64,000 bases of DNA. It comes from Pseudevernia furfuracea (lineage: Eukaryota; Ascomycota; Lecanoromycetes; Lecanorales; Parmeliaceae). Where the stretch lies: NCBI GenBank assembly GCA_022315425.1, contig JAIUPT010000021.1, forward strand, positions 1,517,753 through 1,581,752, in the 5' to 3' direction. Under the pieces are notes generated by a model. It had not been told where the DNA came from. It saw only the letters and a list, made by a program, of their open reading frames with translations, and ran no database searches. The translations under genes and the position numbers were made by a program. Positions 21,750 through 34,016 of the stretch are shown here, piece by piece; position 1 is the first letter of the stretch; the number at the start of each line of letters is the position of its first letter.

Positions 21750-24191
21750 ATGACTGTTGCTACCGTCTTACTGAAAGCTACCTCCCTGGTCTCAAGCCTG
21801 TCGCAGCTACGCACTAATGGTAAGCACTCGTGGTCCCCCTTCCAGAGTATCGGCGTACTTCTAGCTTCTAGTGAGACTCTGTGCTTACATTACTATCGTA
21901 AAGGCGGATCCAACCTCGGAACCTTTACAGCACCAAAGCTACCACAGTTCCTCGGCAACAAGTAAGTGGCTTGGCTACGCTATTTCTCAGCGATTCCAGA
22001 GCCTTGATTTGGTTATTAAAACTATGCCATCTTACGTAGTGACGCAAGTTTTTCATTCTGTTTTCACTCGTGCATTGCCTTTGCTTCAGAAACAGCCTGG
22101 GCTCTAATATTTTGATAGCCCTATAATCAACGGCTATCCATGGGGCGCAAAAGGCGCTTCAAACTCAGATCCCTACACCGGCGCCGCCGATACAGGTGTT
22201 ACTCGCTCATACGATTTCACAATAGCTAGGGGGACTGTAAGTCCAGATGGATACCAGAAAAACATGCTTTTGATCAATGGCCAATACCCAGGGGTAAGTA
22301 ATCCGTCTTTCCAACCAGCTCAATAACTTATGGCTCAATCCTAAGCCTTTGATCGAAGCCAATTGGGGAGACACCATCCAAGTCACCGTAAACAACAACA
22401 TTTCCGGGCCGGCGGAAGGTACCGCCATGCATTGGCACGGTATCAACCAGCAGAACACCGAATGGGCAGACGGCGTTCCAGGTGTTTCGATGTGCCCATT
22501 ACCGCCTGGTGGGAGTTTCACACACACTTTTAAAGCCACTCCCTATGGCAGTACCTTCTACCACTCGCATTATTCCAGCCAGTACGCTGATGGCCTTTGG
22601 GGTCCACTTGTAAGCTGCGATCTCACATTGTGTATCTCCCATTGAAACAAGAATGGCCATTGTTGATATCTCACTAGATAATATACGGCCCATCGACTTA
22701 TCCGTACGATATAGATCTTGGCCCAGTGACACTCAACGACTACTATCATGAAGAGTACTTAACCATCCTCGAAGGCGTCATGGGGACCGACCTCTCAGAC
22801 GAAAGCCTCGTTCGACCAGCATCTGACAACAACTTGATCAACGGAAAGATGAACTTTGCATGTGGTAACAGCACTGGAAATAGTACCGTTGGCACCTGCG
22901 TCAACAATGCTGGCTTGTCCAAATTCGGCTTCACGAGTGGCAAGAAGCATAGGCTTAGACTGATCAATACCGGTATCGCTGCTATCCAAAAGTTCAGTAT
23001 AGACAACCATAACATGACTGTCATCGCCAATGACTTCATTCCTCTCGTGCCGTATGAGACTACAATTGTAACCCTAGGTGTAAGCACCTCTTCATATTCA
23101 ATCCGAGCTTCACGCACTAACGAAAGGCTGACAACGTACAGGTCGGCCAACGCGCGGACGTAGTCGTCGAAGCAACCGGCGACCCCACTGACATCGTATG
23201 GATGCGCTCGCACATTACATCCGGCGCCTGCACCGAACCCGCCAACCAACCCGACGCCCTCGCAGTCATCTACTACGAAAATGCCAACAAAACGTCCGCC
23301 CCCCGCAACGCTTCGGTCGCTCAGATAGACACCACGCCTGCCTGTCTCAACGACCCTCTCTCAGACACTGTGCCAATGTATCCCATCGCAGCCGCCGGTA
23401 CCAACACTACCGTCACCATGAATGTCGACGTCGCGGTCAACTCGACAGGCCATATCGTCTGGACCATCAATGATAGTGCGTTCGAGGCGGATTTGAATAA
23501 TCCGCTACTGCTACTGGCCAAGAGTGGTAATACTAGCTACCCGGCTGTGGATTCAGATTGGAATGTCTATAATATGGGGACAAATCAGACCGTGAGGGTT
23601 GTTGTCAATAACTTGAGTCCGACGAGTCATCCATGGCATTTGCATGGGCATGAGATGTGAGTTCGGATTTGATGTTCCGTATGGTTTGGTGATGCGGTTG
23701 TATTGGTTGTTGGTTGGAAGGGGAAACTGTGGCTGACTTAGCTGTGTTGGCAGGCAAGTTCTGTCCGTCGGATTTGGCACATGGGACGGCGCCGTCACTA
23801 ATCCTAGCAACCCCCAGCGTCGCGACGTGCAGATTGTACCCGGCAGTGGCTATGCTGTGCGTTCCTCCCTTTCATTTCCTTTCCCTTACCCCTTTCACCC
23901 ACTCACTTGCCTGTGCACTCGCCTGTGCACTCACCTAAGTCAAAACAGACTCACTAATTCAACCCTCGCTCTTTCTAAAAGGTTTTCCAATGGCAACAAG
24001 ATAACCCCGGCGTCTGGCCTTTCCACTGCCACATCGCCTGGCACCTCTCAGGCGGTCTTTATGCTAACATTATGGAGCGGCCGGCCGATATCAAAAATGT
24101 TCTCATTCCGTCGACATCGTATCAGAATTGTAGGGATTGGGCGGATTATTCGGGCGGGAATTTGCTGCCGCAGATTGATTCGGGGGTGTGA
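21750..24191 (+). CDS. Laccase (ascomycete multicopper oxidase)
   Basis: Exons 21750-21819, 21904-21961, 22119-22293, 22346-22609, 22678-23079, 23142-23656, 23754-23856 and 23982-24191 give 598 residues, typical of ascomycete laccases. The enzyme oxidises phenols with reduction of oxygen to water and is secreted. The four copper motifs are complete: HWHG; HSHYSSQYADGLWG; HPWHLHGHEM; and HCHIAWHLSGGL, with Leu at the axial position. The chain ends DSGV, matching the DSG-type C-terminal plug of ascomycete laccases. Many N-glycosylation sites (NxT/S) are visible. The N terminus (MTVATVLLKATSLVSSL) is only weakly signal-like, so the first exon is the least certain part. The phase of every exon is consistent. 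Confidence 0.92.
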
Positions 24192-24477
24192 TGGGGCTGG
24201 TAGATGGGTGATGGAAGTACGATAGCATTGTGGAATAGGAGAAGGGCCATTGGCTACTAGTACACTAATTTTAATATTTAGACTCTACAAACCACCTCAA
24301 AGCGCTTTCACAGATTTCTCAGAGTACTACTCATCGCATGAGATTTGTTCTCCATTACACGATCTAATCTTCGGTCTTAACCGGAGAAAGCCATTAGCGC
24401 ACGGCGTTAAGTACTAGCGCTAAAGAATCTCTACGAGGTTGAGCATATCTCCCTCCCTCCATGAGGAAGTGACAACC

Positions 24478-26796
24478 ATGGCTCCGCAAGCCTCTTGGAG
24501 CGGACATGGCAGGATCAAAGGTTACACCAAGCTTCAGCGCATGGCGATGCTGACTTTTTCGTTGATCGGACTACAGTAAGTCCTACGCCTACGCCTGGAG
24601 TTCCGGCAGAATTACTGACGGCTTATTGCAGGTTTACATGGGCCGTGGAAATGACTTGTAAACCCCTCCCCCCCCCCTCCCCAAGCGACCTTCCCTCGTA
24701 CCCTATCCAGCCGCGCGACATCATTCTCTCCTAATTGCATCGATGCAGATTTCGAGCCGCATCTCCTGAAATTGGGCTTGGCAAAGAGCCAAACTTCTCT
24801 CGTGTGGATCGCTCCGCCACTGTCGGGGTTGATCGTGCAGCCGGTTGTTGGCGTGTTGTCGGATTCTTCGCGGCTGAGGTGGGGGAGGAGGAGGCCCTTT
24901 ATGCTTCTTTTCTCCCTTTTGGTGGCCTTTTTCCTCATCTTGCTCGCCTGGGCGTCGGAGGTTGTTGGGGTCTTCACCAGTGATGAGGCTATGGTAGGAA
25001 AATTCGCTTCTTGAATGCCAGTTCCTCTCGCGGTGTTCGACTCGCTGACGTTTTAGATGAGGAAAGGAACGGTGGTTTTGGCCGTGTTCTGTATCTATGC
25101 GGTGGACTTTGCTATCAATGGCGGTAAGTAAGCCTTGACTTTATTAAAATGTAGCTCAAATACGCTGGTCCTGATGGAATACCGATGTAGTGCAAGCGAC
25201 CTGCCGCAGTCTCATCGTGGATTCTCTCCCAGAATCTCAGCAGCAACTCGGCTCTGCCTGGGGTCAGTCCGATGTTTCTCTCCACTCTCGATCTTTCGCT
25301 AACGTTCCGCAAAGCTGGAAGGATGCTCGGACTCGGTCACGTACTTGGTTACCTTGTCGGCACTATGAATTTGTCAAAGTATCTCGGATCTAGCCTGGGC
25401 GCCACTCAGTTCAAACAAATTTGCGTTATCGGTGGAGCAACCATGATTTTCTGCGTCAGCGTGACTTGCTTCTGCGTGGAAGAACGCTTGTTGCTTTCTC
25501 AAAGGTGAGCCGGTTCACAATGATGGCGATGGGTTGGCGCTGCTGACTGAAATTAGAACTCGCCGCACAAGTTCAGGAGGACTGGCGATGCTGTCGACGA
25601 TACTCAAAACTACGCTCCATCTACCGAGGAAGATCAGAACAGTGTGCTGGATTACGTTCTGGTCCTGGTTTGGTATGTCATCCGTCTACCCTTCCTTCGT
25701 CTCAGCGTATCGACTAATCAGCTTGACTTTGGAAGGGTGGTCTCCATTCTTTGGTCCGTACGCTCCATGACAGCGAGTCACCCACCATCCCACTACAAGC
25801 CTAATTTGAACAGTCTACGGTACTACATGGGTCGGAGAGACATACTACCGTCAGAACGCCGACAACGCCGCGGAATTGCAGACGACAAAGGACCTAGTGG
25901 GCGAAATCGCCAGGAAGGGTTCTCTAGCCCTGGTCTTGTTTTCCGTCATATCCTTCACCAGCTCCATCTTCCTACCATTTTTAATATCGTTGCCCTCCGA
26001 CGACGTCATTCCCCGACATCCTAGCGGAAACACCCCACGACCGCATACGCGGACTGCTGGCTTCTTCCAACGGTACCGCATTGACATCACCACGGCTTGG
26101 GGTATATCTCAATTAGCGTTTGCGGCTTCCATGATCCTAGCCCCCTTCTCCACTTCCTTCCAGTCCGCAACCACCCTCGTTGCCCTCTGCGGAGCGTATG
26201 TCCCCCCCCCCTTCTCACTCCCTGCCTCTTGTCAGCATTTGTTTGAAATCGCCACGAGCTGATACGGCAAAATCCGCAGACCCTGGGCTATGTACGGCTG
26301 GGCCTCTTCCGCCATCCTGGGCGAGGAAATCAACAAGCTCGGCCCCTCCACTACTACCCCTGCCGCGGCCGATCCCCGAAGCTCGCAGGACGGAGGGCTC
26401 GAGATGGCCCCCTTGTTCGATGAGGACCCCCTCTCGACACCGCACGATGAATCACCATCATCATCATCATCATCATCCGTCAAGAGGCAGCAGCAGCAGC
26501 AGCGGCAGTCGGGCCGCGACGCCGACGACGACGACGACGACCGTATGGCGGGTGTTTACCTCGGCATCCACAACATCTTCGCCACCATCCCGCAGTTCTT
26601 GGCCACGTTCCTGTCCATGATTGTCTTTTCGATCCTCGAGCCCGGCCAGAGCCCGGAGCTGGCTGCCGGTGGCGCGGAGCAGACGGAGGGGGGGTGGGCC
26701 AACAGCGGGCTCAGCGGCACTGCGGTTTGTTTGGCCATCGGAGCCGTGTTTCAGTTTGTGGCGGCGGCGAAGAGTTTGAGGATGGGGAGGTTTTAG
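24478..26796 (+). CDS. Sucrose/alpha-glucoside-type MFS sugar transporter
   Basis: Exons 24478-24575, 24632-24657, 24749-24993, 25057-25123, 25191-25262, 25315-25504, 25557-25672, 25736-25753, 25814-26195 and 26280-26796 give 576 residues. Family signs are QFTWAVEMTYFEPHLLKLG at helix 1, GLIVQPVVGVLSD and RWGRRRPFM in loop 2-3 (about residue 85-93), CRSLIVDSLP, GRMLGLGHVLGY and FYGTTWVGE-like text (FFVYGTTWVGETYY) at helix 7. This matches the SUT/GPH-type disaccharide:H+ symporters of fungi and plants at the plasma membrane. Exon 8 is only 18 nt. The late cytoplasmic loop contains runs of Ser, Gln and Asp (26458-26541), unusual for a transporter. It follows the laccase gene in the same direction by 286 bp. 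Confidence 0.88.
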
Positions 26797-27174
26797 AGGG
26801 GCGGTGCGAGGGGGGGGGGGTGTCTGTTTCGTTGAAAAAGCGCATATAGATGATTCCATGCATAAGGGGAACGGAGTGCTGGCTATCTATCTACTACTGC
26901 AAACACCAAAGACTGAAGCTTTCAAGGACTGCGGGATTCGACACGTTGCGCCAAGGTCTGAAAAGGCAGTGTCGAACAGTATCTACTTTTCTCGTTCCTA
27001 TCCTTCTAAGTACACATCACACATCTCCCCCGTTGCACCCGTCTTCCCCCAAGCGCACTGCAGGATTTTTCCAATGTATGTCGTCAACCTCGTCACGCAA
27101 TCTCTCCAACATTCAGCGCACAGGGCTCTCCCTCTCTCTCACACAAAGTATGTGGTTGGCATGACCGTAGCTTT
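26797..27174. other. Intergenic between convergent genes
   Basis: An 11-nt G run at 26810-26820 follows the transporter stop. Nothing else recognised. Confidence 0.4.
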
Positions 27175-30100
27175 TCAATTCGAAGATCCCAAGACATGTC
27201 CTCCTGCGAAATCACTCCATCTCCTGACTTCACTTGGCACTTCACCCGCTTTCCGCAGAGGTATCTTCTCACTCATAGCTCGTGCGAAGAGGAGCGCCGT
27301 CTGGAACGTTTGAATACGTTAGCATGCTCATGTAAAGGACCGTCAGGACGCTGAAAAAAGGGGAATGCCGATCTCACCTGAGGCTCCATGAACAAAGGTA
27401 CGCCAAAGTCAACCGCGTTCCTGCGCATAACGTAGTCCTGATCCAGTAGGCTGTCCGCTCTAGCGGCGGCGAGGTTGAAAACGCCACGGATGTCGTATTC
27501 TCGAAACACTTCTCTCAAAGCGCGCTTGTCTTCTGTGGGGAACTCGATGACTTTTACTTCGCATCCGTCCTTGACTGCCGATTCGAGATGGTCCTTGACT
27601 TCTTCGTTGGCGGCGAAGAATTTGTATCCGAGCGGCTTCAGGTAGTCGACGATGCCGGCCAGTTGCGGCTTGGAGACATCTCCGCCGAAAAGAAGCCCCT
27701 CTCCGGGTAATGGTAACCGGAAGTTCATGGTCGATTGCAGAGACGTCCAGTATGCTTCGACAAGGTCTGTACCGAAACAGGCGATCTCGCCGGTACTGGC
27801 CATTTCCACACCGAGAAAGGGGTCTGCCCCGGGGAGGCGACCCCAGGAGAATTGTGCCACTTTCGTCGCGACGTAGTCTCTCTTCTCGGCCATCAGGTCT
27901 ACTGGCTCAGGGACGTTTTGGCCGGCCAGGGCTTTGGTTGCAACGTCGATGAAGTTCGTCCCGAGGACTTTGCTAACGAAAGGGAAGGATCTGGAGGCTC
28001 GGAGATTGCACTCGATGACCTTGAGAGCAGGTTCACCGCCTTCGGGGTCGTCCGCTTTGATGATCTGCATGTTAAAGGGGCCGGTGATGGACCAAGCCTT
28101 GGCTACCTTCTCAGCGATTTCTTTAATGCGAGCCATGGTACGGTCATCCAGGTTTACGGGTGGGAGAACTAGTGTCGCGTCACCACTGTGAACACCAGCG
28201 TTTTCCACGTGTTCAGCTACTGAGTGGACAAGTAGCTTTCCCGCAGAGCCAACGGCGTCTACGTCGATCTCCTGCGCTCCTTCAATGAATTTGGTGATGA
28301 CCACTGGATGGTCACCAGACACGGAGCTTGCGTTTAGCAGTTTTTCCTTCAGGTCTCCGTGGCTGCGTATCACATTCATCGCTGCTCCGGAAAGAACGTA
28401 GCTTGGTCGGCAAAGGACCGGGTAGCCCACACTGTCAGCAAAAGCCTCAGCCTCAGGAAACGATTTCAGCTCGGCCCACGCTGGCTGGTCGACATCAATG
28501 CTGTCAAGTATTTCGGAGAACTTGGAACGGTCCTCGGCCCGGTCGATATCCAGAGGATTTGTGCCGAGGATCTTTGCGTGGCCGGTCTCTTGCAATCGCA
28601 GCGCAATGTTTTGCGGAAGCTGGCCACCGACTGATACCACTACATTGGCTGCGGATTCCAACTCGTAAATATCCATGACCCGCTCGTAGCTGAGCTCTTC
28701 AAAGTAAAGCTTGTCGGCGGTATCAAAGTCGGTGGAATAGGTTTCTGGGTTGTAGTTGATCATGACTGTTGGCTTCCCCATGGCCTTGAGAGCAAGGGTA
28801 GCATTGACCGCACACCAATCGAATTCGACTGAGCTTCCAATTCGGTAAACACCGCTTCCGAGGATGATTGTGCCATGATCATCAAACGTCACGTCGTGGC
28901 TGGAAGCGTTGTAAGTAGTGTAGAGATAGTTAGTCTAAAAGCACAAACCATTAGCATTGATGGCCCTCGATGCAGTGATTCGGTTCATGCACGCACCTCA
29001 GCCGGGAACTCAGCTGCCAAGGTGTCGATCTTTTTGACCCAGGGTTTCACACCCATGCTCTTCCTACGAGAGCGGACTTCGTCTTCGGTACAACCCAAGG
29101 CAAGCGCAATTTGGATGTCACTGAAGCCTTGCTGTTTCGCTTTGAGTACCAGTTCCTTCCGCAAACCAAACAGACTACCAATGTCTTCCAGCTCGTGTTG
29201 CGTGTCCACAATGTCCATCAATTTGTGAAGAAACCATTTGTCAATCTTGGTCAGGTCGTGAACACGGTCAACAGTGTACTTTTCATGCATCAAAGCTTGT
29301 CCAACGGCAAGCCAGCGGCGATCTTTGTAATTTCGTCAGCGATCATGTTTTGGCGCTGACGGGTTTGAAGGAAACTATACCTGTTGGATTTCGTAGAGCA
29401 TCGTCTAGGTCATCGAACTTGTCTCCTTGAAATCCGTTGTAGCTAGGATCGACCTGTCTAATTGCTTTCTGGATGCTCTCCTGCCAGGTTCTGCCTATAG
29501 CCATTACCTCTCCGACACTTCTCATCGCAGATCCGATGTGGCGGTCAACATGTTGGACTGTTCAGGAACATTAGCTTGGTAATAACAATCGTGCAAGTCC
29601 ACGCACATTTCTTCAAGTCCCAGCGAGGTCTAAAACAAAGTAAGTGTCAGCACAGCATGAACTGAAGCACTGGGAGAAACGTGAGGAAGATCCAGGGAAC
29701 ACAACACTTCAGTTACTCCTCCCAAAGATTGCAAAAACCCTAGTGGATACTCACATTTTAGTTACAACATAATCCAGACTCGGCTCGAAGTTTGCTGTGG
29801 TGGTTTTCGTGACGGCGTTGGGTAGCTGAGGCAGAGTGTAGCCCAAGCCCAACTTGGCAGCGACATAGGCAAGTGGGTAAGCCGTGGCCTTGGAAGCCAA
29901 GGCAGAGGACCTAGATAGACGAGCGTTGACTTCTATGACTCGATAATCAAGACCATCCGGCTGCAAAGCATATTGCACGTTGCATTCACCGCACACGCCT
30001 AGATGGCGAACGATCTTGATTGCCGCTGTGCGAAGCATATGGTATTCCTGGCATGAGTTTAGTCTGCGGCAAAACAAGACAAGACAAGAAGCTAATTACT

Positions 30101-31594
30101 TCATCACTAAAGGTTTGTGACGGTGCTATCACTATGCTGTCCCCAGTATGGACTCCGAGAGGGTCGAAATTTTCCCTGTCACATCACTTTAGCGCTTCAT
30201 TTTGAGCATGTCCCTTTTGATATAGGGGCATACATATTGCAGACAGTGATACAATCTTTCGCAGTCAGCGGCCAGAACATTTGAAAGGCGCAATGAAAAC
30301 GTACTATTTGCCCTGTCACGTACAACCTCATACTCTGCCTCCTTCCAGCCCTTGAGGGATTTTTCTACTAGAATTTGAGGCGACAGTGATAAAGACCTCG
30401 CAGATAGGTTGCGAAGCTCCTCCGGATTATTTGCGAAGCCACTGCCCAGGCCTCCCAGTGCGTAGGCGGATCGTACGATGATCGGGTAGCCAACGGTCTC
30501 TGCAGCCTCAAGCGCCTCATCCACGGTATTCACGGCAAGACTTTCGGCAATAGGTATGTCTATTTCTTTCAGCGCTTTCGCACTGTCATGCCCCTATTAG
30601 CAATTGCTCCCGCAAGAGTTCCAACCTCCGCTCCTTATGTGACCGTACCAGAGTAGATCTCACGTACAATAAATCTCGATCTTCGCTTGTCTCTAGTGTT
30701 TTTATGCTTGTTCCTAGGACCTTGACACCATATTTTTCGAAGATGCCCATCCTATCCATCTGCATGAAGGACTGGTAGTCAGCGTGGCTTACTGAAAATC
30801 GGATGAGGTGCAAGACGAGTATGTGGAAAAGAGCGCCCCAAAACATGTCCTGCCTCAGATCTTTGCCTCAACCAACTAGGGAGATGCTAGAAATGTACGC
30901 ACCTGCACTCCGAGATTCAGGGCCGTCTGACCTCCGAATGCCAGCATGATTCCATCAGGCCTCTCTTTCTCAATCACATGAGTGACATACTCCGGCGTGA
31001 CGGGAAGATAGTAGACTTCATCTGCCAGCTTATGATCTGTCTGTATAGTAGCAATGTTGGGATTGATAAGGACCGAGGCGACATTCTCCTCTTTCAGTGC
31101 TTTAAGTGCTTGTGAACCTATGCACCCAATGAATTAGCATATTTTGACGTGGAGAGCACAGCAGACTTTCGCATACCAGAATAATCAAATTCCCCCGCCT
31201 GTCCGATGCTCAGCCCTCCACTGCCAATGACCAGTACCTTCTTAACATCTACCAACTCGAGCTCTCCCGCACTAGCAACGTATGAGGCAGTGATTTTGGA
31301 CCCTTGGGCCTCTTGGGGTGTCGCGGACCGGATTGCAGAGCTTGAGATGCCTTTTGTAGAGTTATTTTTCAAGGGTCTGGTGGAGGAGGGCGCGTAGCGA
31401 ACGCTGCGTCGAGCGAGATGTGGTGCGAGAGAGGCGGAAGTGAAAGATCTCGTCGAAGAGGGTATCGATGGTACGGTGGTCGGAGCGCGGCAGATTTGGG
31501 AGGAGAGGGATTTGAATTGGGGCTGTGAGTTGATAGTAGAGTAGTATTGCTGGAGCAGCCTCCTCGAGGGCCTCTCCAGACACTTGAGCGCCAT
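27175..31594 (-). CDS. Carbamoyl-phosphate synthase, arginine-specific large subunit, mitochondrial
   Basis: Twelve minus-strand exons: 31594-31177, 31117-30903, 30759-30668, 30582-30305, 30255-30234, 30175-30100, 30047-29755, 29629-29607, 29557-29381, 29322-28997, 28934-27378 and 27300-27175, giving 1200 residues. With the small glutaminase subunit (not in this window) it makes carbamoyl phosphate from glutamine, bicarbonate and 2 ATP for arginine synthesis. The first roughly 110 residues are rich in Ser, Arg and Thr with few acidic residues, as in a mitochondrial transit peptide. The core then starts VKKVLVIGSGGLSIGQAGEF. Both ATP-grasp halves are present (first: MLAFGGQTALNLGVQ, ENFDPLGVHTGDSIV, VIEVNARLSRSSALASKAT; second: TIILGSGVYRIGSSVEFDW, CNLRASRSFPF) and the allosteric MGS-like end (GVFNLAAARADSLLDQDYVMRRNAVDFGVPLF). 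Two exons are only 22 and 23 nt. A pyrimidine-type (URA2-like) enzyme is excluded by the absence of fused domains. Confidence 0.95.
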
Positions 31595-32189
31595 CGGAAG
31601 GCAAGCGGAGAAGACGAGACTGCCTCCGGACAGGAAATGTGCCTTTTCTTACCCTCTTGGAGCACGGTGTGATTCTCTTCCTCTTCCTGAATTCCCGCAG
31701 TGTTGTAAAGCCAGACTCTCAAGGACTGGACGGCAGCCCAGGATTATTGCACCTAATGACATGGGCGAGGTCTTTAGGCCCGGGGGGGGGGAGGTGGAAG
31801 ATGGAAAAAGAAGGGGATAGGTATTTGAGGGGCAAGTGGACACTTGAGAGTTGTTTAGTATATGCTCAAGTGTTGAAGAAGAAAGGAGTGAAAATTTTCA
31901 TGTGCATGATGAATTGTCGGTTGAACAAAAAAGAAATTTCGCATGTGACGTCCCCGATAAAAATTTGAAGTGAATTGACTTCCGAGCCTGCCTCGGACTG
32001 GAAGCAATCTCGGAGCCATGCTTCCCCACCATTAAGCGAGCGGGTCGGTCCGACTGATCTAACCGCTACCGACCTAGCACTATCTCACGCAGCCCTCGCT
32101 GAAGAACATGTGGTTATAAATGTGGTTATAAATGGAAGGTATGAGGAACGAAAAGACCAACCGTATGAATTCCTGAGACAGTCTACTAA
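31595..32189. other. Promoter-side intergenic of the carbamoyl-phosphate synthase gene
   Basis: Nothing recognisable apart from a 9-nt G run (31781-31789). No uORF of the arginine-attenuator type could be identified with confidence in 31595-31900. Confidence 0.35.
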
Positions 32190-32966
32190 CTATATCTTGG
32201 CAACGACCAGCACGCTGAAATGTGGTACCGTCAGATAATTAGCCCAAGAGGGACTGCGGAGGCTTTTCAGAACATCCATGTGGATATCTAGGCTATCCAC
32301 CGATCTCCAAGTCAAAGCGCCCTCTAGCCCACCCTCCCGCGCGGACTTCTCGTACACGCTCTTTCTTAGATGGTACGCATCGAACTCGACCTTGCCCGTT
32401 TTCATCGTTGCATCCAAATGGGTGGCGACCCCTTCTTCAACGTCTCTGGTAACAGTCACAACCACCTCACCATACTGTGCAGGTCGAGCCGCCAATGCCC
32501 TCTCGCTATGGCCCCGAGGATCATCTGTAGGAGGCGGTGTGACGCCAATGAAGTGTCCGCTTCCCTTCAAGTTCACCGAAGCGTTGCGAAACATGTTTGC
32601 CATTTCCATGCCATTAGATGCATAGTTCAACAGCCAGGCTCCAAACACCACGTCGAATGGTCCGTCTCCGTATCGAGTCGGCATGGAGCAATCTGCAACG
32701 TGGAAACTCAACCCCTCCAGATTGTTTGATGTGGCGTTGGCGGCATCTACCATCCCCTTCGAGATGTCAACGCCGACAACCTGCTTTGCGCCCCATCCGA
32801 GGAACTTTTTAGAGTAGTAGCCCGTCCCACAGGCTAGGTCTAAGACTTTGGCACCTTTGATGAATGGTGCTACGGCTGCTTCGACGTTTGCGTCTTGAAG
32901 TATTGCAATGGGAAGCTTCCTCATCTCTTCATAGGTAGCTCCGATGTCATCGTATTGGGTCGACAT
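32190..32966 (-). CDS. SAM-dependent class I methyltransferase
   Basis: Intronless frame of 258 residues. Motif I is VLDLACGTGYYSKKF (residues 41-55), the acidic adenosine-contacting residue is in VVGVDIS (about 63-69), and motif III-like ADCSMPTRYGDGPFDVVFG follows. The C-terminal half (DVLKSLRSPSWANYLTVPHF) resembles stand-alone fungal methyltransferases of the ubiE/toxin-biosynthesis annotation type. The substrate cannot be told from sequence, and no biosynthetic partner gene is adjacent. It is cytosolic by absence of signals. It is convergent with nothing; its start faces 32967. Confidence 0.82.
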   Translation of the reverse strand: MSTQYDDIGATYEEMRKLPIAILQDANVEAAVAPFIKGAKVLDLACGTGYYSKKFLGWGAKQVVGVDISKGMVDAANATSNNLEGLSFHVADCSMPTRYGDGPFDVVFGAWLLNYASNGMEMANMFRNASVNLKGSGHFIGVTPPPTDDPRGHSERALAARPAQYGEVVVTVTRDVEEGVATHLDATMKTGKVEFDAYHLRKSVYEKSAREGGLEGALTWRSVDSLDIHMDVLKSLRSPSWANYLTVPHFSVLVVAKI

Positions 32967-33358
32967 GTTTGCGTGATAATAATATCCAGCGCGTCTTTTG
33001 GGGATCGAGTTTGCTGATTTCAGTCATAGATGAATCTATCGATATGTCATTCGTGAAATTTCGTGGTTGCGCAGTTTGCGCGGGGGAAAACGTCATGCTG
33101 CATGTGTTGCGTCACACCGGTGGATACTTGACTTCCATGGATTTAACGGAGACTCCTGAGAGTAAATCTTCCTCATCGTACTTTAATGCTGGTCTCATGG
33201 ATGAATGGCTATCAATCGCTTGTACCTTCCCATAGATAACGCCGTCGCTTACAAAACGCCACACCAATGAAGCCATCACTGCAGCCACCTCTAACGCTAT
33301 ACCTAACCCATCTCTCGCGGACAATATCTACAATCGAGGCGGGATCTTCGCAGTGTAT

Positions 33359-34016
33359 TTATGGCCGAGGTACGACTTTCCGTCTGAGGCCCGCATCATA
33401 GTCATCACCTCCGCACGTAGCTTCCCCTTCGTCCAAGTCCTCACTCAACACAGGCGGCCGATCCACGCACATCGAGCACGGATTCACCCTACAATCACTT
33501 AGAGCCACTTCATTCTTCTCACACTCTTCTCGCAACAAATCCGACCTGAATCGAGGGTTCTTATATCCTTTTTCATTTTCAACGTACAACTCGTGAAGGT
33601 AGATGGCTTTGAGGGTTAGGGTTAGTCTCGTGGGCAATCACGGTTAGTGTGTCTAGATTTGGCGCTCGAGAGGCGACGAGGAACTTCTGCGCCCCGTCGT
33701 CTCCTTCTGCGTTCTCAACTATCCAGCTGGTCGCTGCGTGGCGGGGCACAAGCCGGCTTTCTTGCAGCTCGCGACGAAAGAGGGACAGGTCGCTTGGAGA
33801 ATAGAAGCTGGGCCGGAATTTGCGAGGTTGGACGCCCTTGTCCGAGCTGGGTTTTTTGGCCTTGGAGGGGGCGGACTCTGACTGAGAGGCCTGGATTTCC
33901 ACGCCCTCCTCCTCGTTATCTCCATCACCTGACTCGTCGTCCTTTGTGTGGCACGCGCCGCCTGACGGGGTTTCCGAGGTAGAATGAGTACATCCCAGTC
34001 CTTTAAGATACTTCAC
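33359..34016 (-). CDS. Hypothetical acidic/basic protein, exon structure unresolved
   Basis: Two overlapping minus-strand frames look protein-like. The upstream one (34016-33579) has an acidic segment (DDESGDGDNEEEG) and FRPSFYSPSDLSLFRRELQE. The downstream one (about 33640-33359) reads KAIYLHELYVENEKGYKNPRF and ends with a Cys-containing tail. They lie in different frames and meet at a TTAGGGTTAG-type sequence at 33611-33625. A short intron or a frameshift there would join them; I found no convincing splice pair. The first codon of the upstream frame is not ATG, so the 5' exon is probably missing. No family recognised. Confidence 0.3.

Noticed and set aside
31584..31968. Plus-strand frames upstream of carbamoyl-phosphate synthase as an attenuator uORF
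   Set aside because: They are on the opposite strand to the gene; no minus-strand arginine-attenuator-like peptide could be recognised.
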